Shown here in pieces: positions 1-8,268 of a stretch of DNA of 61,237 nt. Position 1 is the first letter of the stretch, and the number at the start of each line of letters is the position of its first letter. A program made the translations under genes and the position numbers. A model generated the notes under the pieces. The model was not told the DNA's origin. It did not search any database and saw nothing but the letters and a program-made list of their open reading frames with translations. The DNA comes from JAXJSP01 sp036310005. GTDB taxonomy: Bacteria; Bacillota; Clostridia; Oscillospirales; Acutalibacteraceae. The stretch spans positions 1-61,237 of the forward strand of contig JAXJSP010000048.1 of NCBI GenBank assembly GCA_036310005.1. Reading direction: 5' to 3'.

Positions 1-163
1 CCTTTATGAAGACGAAGACGAGGAAATTGACGCAGACTATGTCGTTGAGTGTCCTGAATGCGGAGCAGACATCTATCTTGATGAAGACCTTTTGGAGGAC
101 GGAGGAATTTCTTGTCCCGAATGCGGTACAAATTTAGAACTCGAATTTGATGCTGAGGAATAA
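1..163 (+). CDS. C-terminal end of an acidic zinc-ribbon protein (partial)
   Basis: Only the last 53 codons are in the window; the reading frame is open from base 2 to the stop at 161-163. The peptide is very acidic and carries two Cys-Pro-Glu-Cys knuckles about 24 residues apart, which would form one four-cysteine zinc ribbon. This resembles the C-terminal tail of the CD1247-type N-terminal domain proteins common in Clostridia, but that assignment is tentative because the N-terminus is missing. Two hairpins follow the stop. No enzymatic function can be claimed. Confidence 0.7.
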   Translation, partial: LYEDEDEEIDADYVVECPECGADIYLDEDLLEDGGISCPECGTNLELEFDAEE

Positions 164-165
164 TC

Positions 166-195
166 AGCATTAAGTATAAACATTTATGCTTTTTT
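166..195 (+). terminator. Rho-independent terminator
   Basis: AGCAT..AA pairs with TT.ATGCT (one internal mismatch) and a run of six T follows at 190-195. It lies directly after the stop codon of the partial gene. Confidence 0.5.
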
Positions 196-225
196 GTGAG
201 TACTTTTAAGTGCGGAAAATGCAAT

Positions 226-258
226 AAACGGTGTAGCCTTGCGGACTGCACCGTTTTT
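226..258 (+). terminator. Second Rho-independent terminator
   Basis: AAACGGTG at 226-233 pairs perfectly with CACCGTTT at 249-256, with a 15-base loop and five T. Together with the hairpin at 166-195 it separates the upstream gene from rlmB. Confidence 0.75.
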
Positions 259-305
259 GTTTGCTTAAGTTTAAGATAATTTATCACTTTTTGTAGTATT
301 TTGTA

Positions 306-334
306 TTCACTTTTGCAACGATATATGGTATAAT
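306..334 (+). promoter_or_regulatory. Sigma-A-like promoter for rlmB
   Basis: TTCACT (306-311), 17-base spacer, TATAAT (329-334) preceded by an extended -10 TGG. It lies about 30 bases upstream of the rlmB start. Confidence 0.65.
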
Positions 335-364
335 TAATATGTATATATTGTAATGGAGATTAAT

Positions 365-1114
365 ATGAATAAAGAATATAAGTCGTATGACGATAATCTT
401 GTAATAGGCAGAAATTCCGTAAGTGAACTTTTGTCCTCGGGCAGAGAGGTTGAACGCATTTTAGTTGAGTCGGGCAACCGCACGGGAAGTATCAATGTCA
501 TACTTGCAAAAGCAAAGCAAAGGAAAATTCCGATTAAAGAAGTCAACAAAAGTAAACTTGACTCTCTTTGCGCAAATTCAAATCATCAGGGAATAGCAGC
601 GTACGCGAGCGAAGTTAAATATTGTTCGGTCGATGACATTTTAAATTACGCAAAAGAAAAAGACGAGGCACCGTTTATTATTATCTGTGACCAGATTGAA
701 GACCCGCATAATTTGGGTGCAATTATCCGTACAGCCGAGTGCGTCGGAGCGCACGGAGTAATAATTCCCGCAAGACATTCCTGCGGTGTCAATTTTGCGG
801 TGGCAAAAGCGGCTTGCGGCGCAATAGAGTATATGAAAATTGCAAGAGTTACGAATCTTGTAAGTACAATAAAAGAATTAAAAGAAAAAAATATATGGGT
901 GTATGCCGCCGATATGGACGGGGTTAATGCACAAAATCAAGATTTTAAAGGCGCAGTAGCCTTGGTTGTAGGCTCCGAAGGGAACGGAGTCAGCCGACTT
1001 GTAAAGGAAAACTGCGATGTTATCGTAAAACTCGAAATGAAAGGTAAGATAACATCTTTGAATGCTTCGGTTGCCGCCGGAGTATTAATGTATGAAATTC
1101 TTAAAAGCAGATAG
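365..1114 (+). CDS. rlmB: 23S rRNA (guanosine-2'-O-)-methyltransferase, RlmB/TrmH (SpoU) family
   Basis: SPOUT methyltransferase that uses S-adenosylmethionine to 2'-O-methylate a guanosine in 23S rRNA. The N-terminal 75 residues form the substrate-binding domain (VIGRNSVSELL). The trefoil-knot catalytic domain shows motif 1 (EDPHNLGAIIRTAE, about residue 112), motif 2 (LVVGSEGNGVSRLV) and motif 3 (SLNASVAAGVLMYE near the end). I chose ATG 365 over the in-frame ATG 353 because GGAG (355-358) sits six bases upstream of it, and 353 would overlap that site. Length (249 aa) is normal. The large membrane protein follows 12 bases later. The exact target base could differ within this family. Confidence 0.9.
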   Translation: MNKEYKSYDDNLVIGRNSVSELLSSGREVERILVESGNRTGSINVILAKAKQRKIPIKEVNKSKLDSLCANSNHQGIAAYASEVKYCSVDDILNYAKEKDEAPFIIICDQIEDPHNLGAIIRTAECVGAHGVIIPARHSCGVNFAVAKAACGAIEYMKIARVTNLVSTIKELKEKNIWVYAADMDGVNAQNQDFKGAVALVVGSEGNGVSRLVKENCDVIVKLEMKGKITSLNASVAAGVLMYEILKSR

Positions 1115-1126
1115 GAGATACTTTTT

Positions 1127-3586
1127 ATGAGAGAAGAAATTGATAATCTCAGTTTGGACCAAATTGAAGATTTCGGTGCGTCACAAAAAGATTCTATATG
1201 GGGGCAGGCGCCTTCAGTTGACCCCAATGTTTTAACAGTAGAAGAAATTATGGGCAAACACCCCGATGGCGACAAGTCTAAAGAATTCAGAACAAAAATC
1301 AATGAAGATAATGCGCCGACCAAAGAAATAAAACTCAGCGACTATGAAGATGTGTCTTCATCAACCGACTTGTCGGATGCCGCGATGCTTGTGATTGAGA
1401 AAATGCGTGCTGCAAATTCAAATGATGCAAAAAAAGAGGAAAAACAAAGTAAAGTTCAATCGTTTAAAGTTAATATTGATGACAGTTTTTTCTCGGACGA
1501 TGAGCAAGTAATTATACCAAAAACAGCACAGGATACAACCGACAGCGAAATTGATAAAAATTTATTCAGCGAGCCCGAACTGCCTCAGGCAGAACAGTCT
1601 AAGACTGAACATTCTATGACCGAACAGCCACAGGTTGAACAACCTCAGGCTGAACATCCTGATAACAGGGACTTCAAATTAGAAATAGATTTAGACCAAA
1701 CGGTTGCAGATTATGAACCGCCTGTTGAAAAACAGACCGTTGAGCAAAATACCGTTGTAATCGGTCCGGAAATAAAAATTAAAAATAATGTAAATATGAA
1801 CAACGGCGCTACAAATATTTTCAATACGAGTATATCTGCAAACCGTAATTCTTCCGAAGAAAATCATCAGGAAGAAAACAAACAAACAGTAAAAACGCAA
1901 AAGGAAAACATAGACGACCCCGAAGAACTTTTGCAAGTATTTTTATCTCAGCGCCTGTCTTTGAGAATAAAAAGCGTAATTACTTTTTTTGTTACTCTTA
2001 TAATGCTCGGTGTTGCAGTATTCAAACCTTTTGAAATCACCGATAGTATGTACTATTATGTTACGGGCGGTCTTTTGATAATCGCGATGCTCGTAAACTA
2101 CAAAATTATCGGAGCGCTTTCAACCGTATTCAAGAAAATTCCGAACACCGATTGCTCTTCAGCGTTGGCTGCGGTATTTTCACTGATTCAGTTAGTAATA
2201 TGCTATACCCAGAAAGATAAACTCGGCGAAACTTTCGGCTATTTCTCGTTTTTCGGTTTTGCCGCTTGTACATCTATGCTGTTTGCATCACTCGGAAAAC
2301 TGTCTATTACAAAGCGAATTATATTAAACTTAAAAGCACTGCAAAAGAACAAAGTACATAATGCCACCGTATTTATTGCACCGCCCTATTCTGCAAAATT
2401 TGCGGATATACAACAACTCGGCGAAACTTTAATCTGCGCAAGGCGTGAGGCAGATAACTTACAAGGATTTTTGCATTATTCCCTGGCTCTTGACCCGTAT
2501 GAGCAAAGTTATTTAAAATCACTCATTATATCGGTGTCTTTAGCGTCATTAAGCGGTTTGGCATACGGACTTGTATCATCAAGTGTGGTTATGGGTGTGT
2601 CGCTTGCAACCGCAGTATTCTGCCTTTTTGCACCGTTTGCAACTTTAATGGTAAACGGATTCGGCATCTCGTCAATATGCAAACTTTTAAGGAAAAAAGG
2701 CGCTGTGCTTTCAGGCTATGCGGCAGCTGAAGAAATCGGAAACGCTAATGTAATTGAACTTGAAGCAACAGAACTCTTTGACGGTGATACAGTAAACCTT
2801 TTCAACTTTAAAACCTTTGATGAATACCCGTTCCAAAAAGCGATTGCTCAGGCCGCCGCTATCACACAGGCGGTAAATTCTCCCCTGGCCGGTATGTTTA
2901 ATAAAATAGTTGCCACCAATAAGGTAGCATTACCCGAAGTCGATAATGTTGAACATGAAGAGAAAATGGGCGTTACCGGTTGGATAAACGACAAAAAAAC
3001 TATAATCGGCAACCGTATGGTGATGGAATCTCACAATGTTCCCGTGCCCCCGCTTGATTTCGACAAAAAGATTATTATGGACGGTAAATTCCCTGTTTAT
3101 TTTGCAGTTGACGGTCAACTGACCGCTGTATTTATTGTGGGATATTCGGTAAAAAAACAAATGGTAATGAGAATAAGAAAACTTGTAAATACAGGAGTTA
3201 CAATGCTTGTGCGCACAACAGACCCTAATATTACAGAATCTCTTATTTGCTCAAAATACGGTATTCCGGAGGACTCCGTTATTATAATGACAAGTTCCGC
3301 CGCAAACTATTATGCTGAAATTACAGAAAAAGCACAGGCAGAACCCGCTATGCTTGTTGCAAGAAACGCAAGAGGTTTTATCGACGCTTATATTCAGTCA
3401 ATTAATGCAAAACAAATTGCTTCTCTTGCAAGCGTGATTGTCTTTATAGGTTGTATCGTCTTAAGTGTGTTAAGTATCGCTCTCACTTTCCTCGGATATC
3501 TTAATATGATAACCGCTTTGACGGTTGTTATAGTTCATATTCTTGGAATGGGTGTAGTGTCATTTATTAACACCTTGCGAGCCTGA
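1127..3586 (+). CDS. P1B-type ATPase-like membrane pseudoenzyme with long disordered N-terminus
   Basis: An 819-residue protein. Residues 1-265 are acidic, low-complexity and Gln/Pro-rich. Four membrane helices follow (about 282-391), then a shortened actuator-like region, two helices (464-510), a cytoplasmic region (515-755) and two last helices (764-815): the topology of a heavy-metal P-type ATPase. Sequence patterns also fit: 'CLFAPFATLM' where a P1B ATPase has CPC-A-L, 'GWINDKKTIIGNR' like the nucleotide domain, and 'YFAVDGQLTAVF' before the P-domain. However the phosphorylation motif DKTGT is replaced by LEATE (545-549), TGD by TTD, and the GDGxND hinge is absent. It therefore probably cannot form the aspartyl phosphate. 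The resemblance is seen by eye; the function (sensor, scaffold, channel) is unknown. It starts 12 bases after rlmB and is likely co-transcribed. Confidence 0.6.
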   Translation: MREEIDNLSLDQIEDFGASQKDSIWGQAPSVDPNVLTVEEIMGKHPDGDKSKEFRTKINEDNAPTKEIKLSDYEDVSSSTDLSDAAMLVIEKMRAANSNDAKKEEKQSKVQSFKVNIDDSFFSDDEQVIIPKTAQDTTDSEIDKNLFSEPELPQAEQSKTEHSMTEQPQVEQPQAEHPDNRDFKLEIDLDQTVADYEPPVEKQTVEQNTVVIGPEIKIKNNVNMNNGATNIFNTSISANRNSSEENHQEENKQTVKTQKENIDDPEELLQVFLSQRLSLRIKSVITFFVTLIMLGVAVFKPFEITDSMYYYVTGGLLIIAMLVNYKIIGALSTVFKKIPNTDCSSALAAVFSLIQLVICYTQKDKLGETFGYFSFFGFAACTSMLFASLGKLSITKRIILNLKALQKNKVHNATVFIAPPYSAKFADIQQLGETLICARREADNLQGFLHYSLALDPYEQSYLKSLIISVSLASLSGLAYGLVSSSVVMGVSLATAVFCLFAPFATLMVNGFGISSICKLLRKKGAVLSGYAAAEEIGNANVIELEATELFDGDTVNLFNFKTFDEYPFQKAIAQAAAITQAVNSPLAGMFNKIVATNKVALPEVDNVEHEEKMGVTGWINDKKTIIGNRMVMESHNVPVPPLDFDKKIIMDGKFPVYFAVDGQLTAVFIVGYSVKKQMVMRIRKLVNTGVTMLVRTTDPNITESLICSKYGIPEDSVIIMTSSAANYYAEITEKAQAEPAMLVARNARGFIDAYIQSINAKQIASLASVIVFIGCIVLSVLSIALTFLGYLNMITALTVVIVHILGMGVVSFINTLRA

Positions 3587-3630
3587 CTGACAAAAATCAT
3601 CAAAAATTTCTATTTTTTGGTAAATTTCTG

Positions 3631-3659
3631 TTGACTTTTGTTGGACAATGTTGTAAAAT
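3631..3659 (+). promoter_or_regulatory. Sigma-A promoter for the AbrB-like gene
   Basis: TTGACT (3631-3636), 17-base spacer, TAAAAT (3654-3659), followed by an AAAGGAG ribosome site and ATG 3693. Confidence 0.75.
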
Positions 3660-3692
3660 AAATTCACAACAATACAAAGGAGAAGTGATATT

Positions 3693-3920
3693 ATGACAAC
3701 AGGCATTATAGGTAAGTTTGACAATTTAGGCAGAACGGTTATCCCGATAGAGTTAAGAAGAAATTTAGGAGATAAGTTTGAAATTATAACCGAAAACGGT
3801 GATGTAATTTTAAGAAAGATATCCGATAAATGTGAATTTTGCGGCAATACAGAAGACTTAAAAGAACTTGAAGGAAAGTACATTTGTAAAACCTGTGTTG
3901 ATAAATTGCTCAATAAATAA
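3693..3920 (+). CDS. AbrB/SpoVT-type transition-state regulator with C-terminal zinc ribbon
   Basis: A 75-residue DNA-binding protein. Residues 1-47 carry the swapped-hairpin AbrB fold, with the signature LGRTVIPIELRRNLG. Residues 49-75 add a four-cysteine knuckle (CEFC then CKTC) in place of the usual AbrB dimerisation tail. AbrB-family proteins dimerise and bind AT-rich promoters, often controlling the entry to stationary phase and sporulation. The gene has its own promoter and a bidirectional terminator, so it is monocistronic. Its targets cannot be read from this window. Confidence 0.85.
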   Translation: MTTGIIGKFDNLGRTVIPIELRRNLGDKFEIITENGDVILRKISDKCEFCGNTEDLKELEGKYICKTCVDKLLNK

Positions 3921-3929
3921 GTAATATAA

Positions 3930-3962
3930 AAGACCAAACGGTTTAACCGTTTGGTCTTTTTT
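3930..3962. terminator. Bidirectional terminator between convergent genes
   Basis: A 14-base perfect inverted repeat (3930-3943 with 3945-3958) flanked by A-run and T-run, serving the AbrB-like gene on plus and the cyclophilin lipoprotein on minus. Confidence 0.85.
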
Positions 3963-3986
3963 GATATAAATATTTGAAAAAATTTT

Positions 3987-4868
3987 TTAATATTTAACGA
4001 TTTGCGCTTTTTTAATAACAATATCTTTTAAAGGCTTGTCGTTATCGTCTGTATCGACCGCGGCGATTTTATCAACTATATCCATACCTTCAAAAACCTG
4101 TCCGAATACAGTATGTCCGCCGCTGTCACGCCACGCACCGTCGAGGGAAATATTTCCCCCGTTTTGTTCATATAAATCCCAGATTTCATCGGGAACATAA
4201 TTGCTGTTAGGAGTGATGCCTCCGTTGAGTTTGATAAAATCTTCTACAGAAGGTACCTGTTCAACAAAATCGGTATATGCTGCGGCATAACTTTTATAAT
4301 ACTGCTCGTACATTTTATACATTGTGTCATAATCGTAGTCGTCTTTATTAAATCCGTCTTTGGTTTTTTGATTGATAAAAAACTGACTTCCGTTTGTATT
4401 GACACCCGAGTTTGCCATAGCAAGAGAGCCGCGTATATTGTTTAATTTATCACAAAACTCGTCTTCAAAAGGCTCGCCCCAGATGGACTCTCCGCCGGTG
4501 CCTGTCGCAGTAGGATCACCGCCTTGAATCATAAAATCGTTTATAACTCTGTGAAATACAGTCCCGTCATAATAACCCTGTTTGATAAGGCCTTTAAAAT
4601 TTTCAACTGCCTTTGGAGCATAATCGGGGAAAAGACGAATTTTAATTTCACCTAAAGAAGTTGTAAGTACAGCAATTTCTTCGCCTTTTTCAGGCTCCTC
4701 TAACTGAAAACCGTAATCTTTGTCTTTAATCTCGACAGCGTTGTTTTGCAAAGCAGACTTGTTCTCATCGCTTTTTGATGCTGTGTCTTTTGAGTCGTCT
4801 GAACATGAAACTAAAAATATCATCGACAGACAAAGCATAATGCTTAAAATAATATTTGTTTTTTTCAT
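3987..4868 (-). CDS. Cyclophilin-type peptidyl-prolyl isomerase, lipoprotein
   Basis: Catalyses cis-trans isomerisation of X-Pro bonds in extracytoplasmic proteins. The N-terminus is a lipoprotein signal (lysines, hydrophobic stretch, lipobox LVSC), so the mature protein is membrane-anchored. The cyclophilin core is clear: FHRVINDFMIQGGDP, GSQFFINQ, and HTVFGQVFEGMD near the end. There is an insertion of about 55 residues between the active-site strand and the final strands (YDYDTMYKMYEQYYKSY region). Length 293 aa. It overlaps the preceding cyclophilin gene by four bases (ATGA), and the two cores are very similar, so this is a tandem duplication in which one copy acquired a lipoprotein signal. 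Confidence 0.9.
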   Translation of the reverse strand: MKKTNIILSIMLCLSMIFLVSCSDDSKDTASKSDENKSALQNNAVEIKDKDYGFQLEEPEKGEEIAVLTTSLGEIKIRLFPDYAPKAVENFKGLIKQGYYDGTVFHRVINDFMIQGGDPTATGTGGESIWGEPFEDEFCDKLNNIRGSLAMANSGVNTNGSQFFINQKTKDGFNKDDYDYDTMYKMYEQYYKSYAAAYTDFVEQVPSVEDFIKLNGGITPNSNYVPDEIWDLYEQNGGNISLDGAWRDSGGHTVFGQVFEGMDIVDKIAAVDTDDNDKPLKDIVIKKAQIVKY

Positions 4869-5461
4869 TCTGTTACACCTACCGACATAGATTTAATAAC
4901 TACATCCTCTATAGGCTTATCGGATGAATTTACCTCAACTGCGGCAATTTTTTCAACCGTGTCCATACCCTCAATTACCTGACCGAATACCGTGTGATGA
5001 TAGTCAAGCCAAGGTGTACCACCGACTTCGGCATACTTTTTCGCACATTCTTCGGAAAAATAATCTTTTAAATCTGCCATTTGCTCTATCATCTGAGCCG
5101 GGCAGTTTTTTGCCTGTACAATAAAAAACTGACTTGAGTTAGTGCAAGGGCCTGCGTTTGCCATTGATAACGCTCCGTAGAAATTATGAAGTTCATTTGT
5201 AAACTCGTCTTCAAAAGGCTCGCCCCAGATAGATTCTCCGCCCGTGCCGACTCCGTCGGGGTCACCGCCTTGAATCATAAAATCGTTTATAACTCTGTGA
5301 AATATAACAGAGTCATAATAACCGTTTTTTGCGTGAGTTGTAAAGTTTTCAACCGCTTTTGGCGCAAACTCCGGGAACATCTTGATTTTGATATCTCCGA
5401 GAGTGGTGCTTATTGTAACTACCGTGTCGCCGCTTTTAAGCGGTTCATACTGCTTTAACAT
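4865..5461 (-). CDS. Cyclophilin-type peptidyl-prolyl isomerase, cytoplasmic copy
   Basis: A 198-residue cyclophilin without signal peptide. Active-site motifs are FHRVINDFMIQGGDPDG, SSQFFIVQ and HHTVFGQVIEGMDTVEKIAAV. The insertion at 120-150 is shorter than in the downstream lipoprotein paralogue. The start at 5461 overlaps the 3' end of the ATPase gene by 17 bases and its own end overlaps the next gene by four, so the three genes are translationally coupled. It probably aids folding in the cytoplasm; the substrate is unknown. Confidence 0.9.
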   Translation of the reverse strand: MLKQYEPLKSGDTVVTISTTLGDIKIKMFPEFAPKAVENFTTHAKNGYYDSVIFHRVINDFMIQGGDPDGVGTGGESIWGEPFEDEFTNELHNFYGALSMANAGPCTNSSQFFIVQAKNCPAQMIEQMADLKDYFSEECAKKYAEVGGTPWLDYHHTVFGQVIEGMDTVEKIAAVEVNSSDKPIEDVVIKSMSVGVTE

Positions 5462-8114
5462 TTGTTTTTCCTCCGTTTTTGTTTTTAAATAGTGTTCTTA
5501 AAAGTTTAAACAGTTCGCTTAACGCTGTGTTTAATATTGATAAAAATATTATTGTCCACCATTGTTTTGCCGATAATACTTCAAAGCAGAATAAGTATCT
5601 TAGCGGTGTTACCATTAATAATACAACAGCAATAATTGAAACAGCGCTTGATATGATATGGTACCTGTTAAAACCTTCTCCGCCGGCAAATAACAGTCTG
5701 CGTTTTACAACAAATACATTAAGTATCAAAGAAAACGCCATAACACCGAAGGCCAAAGTGTAAGCCACCGCATTGGAACCGTTTGCGTTTTGCGCGTTAA
5801 TTCCCATTGTGTATGCAATAATCGCAAAAGCAGAAATTACAAAACCTTCAATTACGGAAACTTTACCCATTTTTCCAGCAAAATAATAATCATTTTGCTG
5901 TCGCGGTTTATTGAACATAACTCTGCGTTCGACTTTTTCGGTTGCAATAGCCACGCTCGGCAATATTAAAAATAAAGGTAATATAAGAATTTGTTGCGGT
6001 GCAAGAGGCGCTACACCGAAAATAATCGTGCCGAATAATACAGTAAAGAGTATCGCAAAAGTGCCGGCTAAAATATAGGTGGAAATTTTGCGTATGTTTT
6101 TATAAATGCCTCTGCCTTCTTCAACAGCAGAAGTGATACTCTCAAAACTGTCGTCTAAAATATGAATGTTGCTGTTATTAAGCGCAATATCGCTGCCGGA
6201 CTCTGCCATACCGAAAGATAAGTCTGCGATGTTTAAAGCGGGTATGTCATCACCGTCGTCGCCTGTTACCGCAACCTTATATCCGAGCGACTTGTAAATA
6301 TTAATAACTCTTGTTTTATCTTCGGGTGTAAGGCGTGCAAAAACGCTTAAACCTGATATGATTTCACGCAGTTCATCATCACTCATCTGACTTACCGCAT
6401 CGCCCGTAATAGCCTGTGATTCATCAGTAAGAATACCTGTTTTTCTTGCAACGGATACAGCGGTTCTGAACTGGTCGCCCGTGAACATTACGGTTTTAAT
6501 ACCGCCTGTACGACATTTGTTAATAGATGTAATAACACCCGTGCGCGGCGGATCGTTTAAGCCGACAAGACCGATAAAACGCAAGTCACATTCAACCTCT
6601 TCGCTTGTCGGGTTTGCAGCGTGTTCAATAAGTCCCAAAGGCTTCATCGCTACTGCAAGCACCCTTAACCCGTCGTCGCACATAGCGGCATTCGCTTGCT
6701 TTGCGTTTTCATAAGCACCGCTTGTACATTTGCTCAGCACAACATCGGGCGCGCCTTTTACTATTGCGTATTCTTCACCGTCAATCATATTAACGGTAGT
6801 CATCATTTTTCTTTGTGAGTCAAACGGAATTTCGCCCATTCTCGTATAAAGATAGTCAAGGTCCTCTTTTGCTATGCCCGTAAATTCCTTGCATGCATTA
6901 ATAAGCGCGATTTCGGTTTCGTCGCCTATAAAAGAACCGTATTTAATAGATACATCACAGCAAGCAGCGGCAACTTTTAATATCATGCTTACTGCTTGAG
7001 AGATTTCTCTGTTATCACTTAAATCAATAATCTCATTACCGTCATAAACCTTCGCAAGTTCCATATTGCTTTTTGTAACTGTACCTGTTTTGTCAGCGCA
7101 GATAAGAGAAATTTCGGATAACTTTTCAACACTTTCAATATCGGTAGCAACTGCGTTTTTCTTTAACATACGCTGAATACCTACAACCGTAGCACAAATA
7201 ACCGTTTTAGGTAAAAAGTTCGGTATGGTAGCCGCCGCCAGACTTAATGCGATTAACAGGTTATCCTTAATGATTTTAAGAAAGTTGTTTGTTGACCAGA
7301 GATTAAGTATAAAACCTACTATGAAAACAAAAACACAGGTAATTGTAATTATAAGAGATAAACTTTTAGTAAGTTCGGCAATCTTTACTTGCACCGGTGT
7401 GTATTTTCTGTCGGCGGACACTTTCATTAAATGAATTTTACCGACCTCGGTTTCATCACCGATTTCGGTAACTACCGCCAATGCTTTTCCCGCAGTAACA
7501 CAGCATCCGGCATAAAGCATATTGCTCCTTTGCTCAATAGGTGCAATATCGTCTGCAACAATTTCAGCGCTTTTTAAAACTTCCGCAGTATCATTTCTTA
7601 ATGCAAATTCGTTACATTTAACTCCGGTACATTCAATAATACGAGCATCGGCAGGAATAAGGTCGCCGCTTTTAATTATTAATATGTCGCCGGGGACTAA
7701 TTCGCTTGAGGGTATTTTCATTTTTTTCGATTCTCTTATAACCCTCGCGGTTTTAACGGTAAATTCGCTTAGATTATTCAGTTTCTTATGTGTCCATTGT
7801 TCATATAAAGAATATATAAAGTCAGCGAAAATTACACAGACTAAAACTGCAGTTGCGTTTAACAAAGCAGATTTATCATTTGTTACAATACCGATAACTG
7901 CACATATAACCGCTGCTGTAATAAGCGCGATTAACAGGGGGTTTGATATAAATTTTAACAGCCTTGCATAAAAGGGGACAGCAGCGTTTGAAGTCAAAAC
8001 ATTTTTTGAATATTTAGCCTGTCTGTCCGCAACATCGGACTGCAAAAGTCCGCAGTTTTCATCAGTATCAAGTTCCATTAAAATTTCATCGGTATCTGTT
8101 GAATGCCAAATCAT
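5445..8114 (-). CDS. Divergent P2-type (calcium-pump-like) cation-transporting ATPase
   Basis: An 889-residue P-type ATPase with the full domain order: N-terminal cation ATPase domain, actuator, DKTGT phosphorylation site (Asp 341), nucleotide domain with KGAPD, P-domain MFTGD, and six C-terminal membrane segments. Several landmarks are altered. The actuator TGES is RNDT (173-176), the TM4 PEGLP is PNFLP (298-302), the hinge TGDGVNDAP is TGDDGDDIP (617-625), and the TM6 N..TD motif is absent (QQILILPLFLILPS). The phosphorylation core is thus kept while the residues that coordinate calcium in SERCA/PMCA are lost, so the transported substrate is uncertain. GGGAGGT lies nine bases upstream of ATG 8114. 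It heads an operon with two cyclophilins. Confidence 0.85.
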   Translation of the reverse strand: MIWHSTDTDEILMELDTDENCGLLQSDVADRQAKYSKNVLTSNAAVPFYARLLKFISNPLLIALITAAVICAVIGIVTNDKSALLNATAVLVCVIFADFIYSLYEQWTHKKLNNLSEFTVKTARVIRESKKMKIPSSELVPGDILIIKSGDLIPADARIIECTGVKCNEFALRNDTAEVLKSAEIVADDIAPIEQRSNMLYAGCCVTAGKALAVVTEIGDETEVGKIHLMKVSADRKYTPVQVKIAELTKSLSLIITITCVFVFIVGFILNLWSTNNFLKIIKDNLLIALSLAAATIPNFLPKTVICATVVGIQRMLKKNAVATDIESVEKLSEISLICADKTGTVTKSNMELAKVYDGNEIIDLSDNREISQAVSMILKVAAACCDVSIKYGSFIGDETEIALINACKEFTGIAKEDLDYLYTRMGEIPFDSQRKMMTTVNMIDGEEYAIVKGAPDVVLSKCTSGAYENAKQANAAMCDDGLRVLAVAMKPLGLIEHAANPTSEEVECDLRFIGLVGLNDPPRTGVITSINKCRTGGIKTVMFTGDQFRTAVSVARKTGILTDESQAITGDAVSQMSDDELREIISGLSVFARLTPEDKTRVINIYKSLGYKVAVTGDDGDDIPALNIADLSFGMAESGSDIALNNSNIHILDDSFESITSAVEEGRGIYKNIRKISTYILAGTFAILFTVLFGTIIFGVAPLAPQQILILPLFLILPSVAIATEKVERRVMFNKPRQQNDYYFAGKMGKVSVIEGFVISAFAIIAYTMGINAQNANGSNAVAYTLAFGVMAFSLILNVFVVKRRLLFAGGEGFNRYHIISSAVSIIAVVLLMVTPLRYLFCFEVLSAKQWWTIIFLSILNTALSELFKLLRTLFKNKNGGKTNVKAV

Positions 8115-8211
8115 TTAATAATTTACCTCCCGAAAAAAGAGTCAATATAAAGTTATTTTACTATTTTTACCCAAAAATTGCAATATATATAATGTATATA
8201 GTTATTTTTGG

Positions 8212-8240
8212 TTGAATTAATAAAGTTAAAATGTTAAACT
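8212..8240 (+). promoter_or_regulatory. Candidate promoter for the radical SAM pair
   Basis: TTGAAT (8212-8217), 17-base spacer, TAAACT (8235-8240) preceded by TGT (extended -10). It lies in the 154-base divergent region between the ATPase and the radical SAM gene. The -10 is weak. Confidence 0.4.
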
Positions 8241-8268
8241 TTATTTATAAATCAGAAAGGAAAGATTT

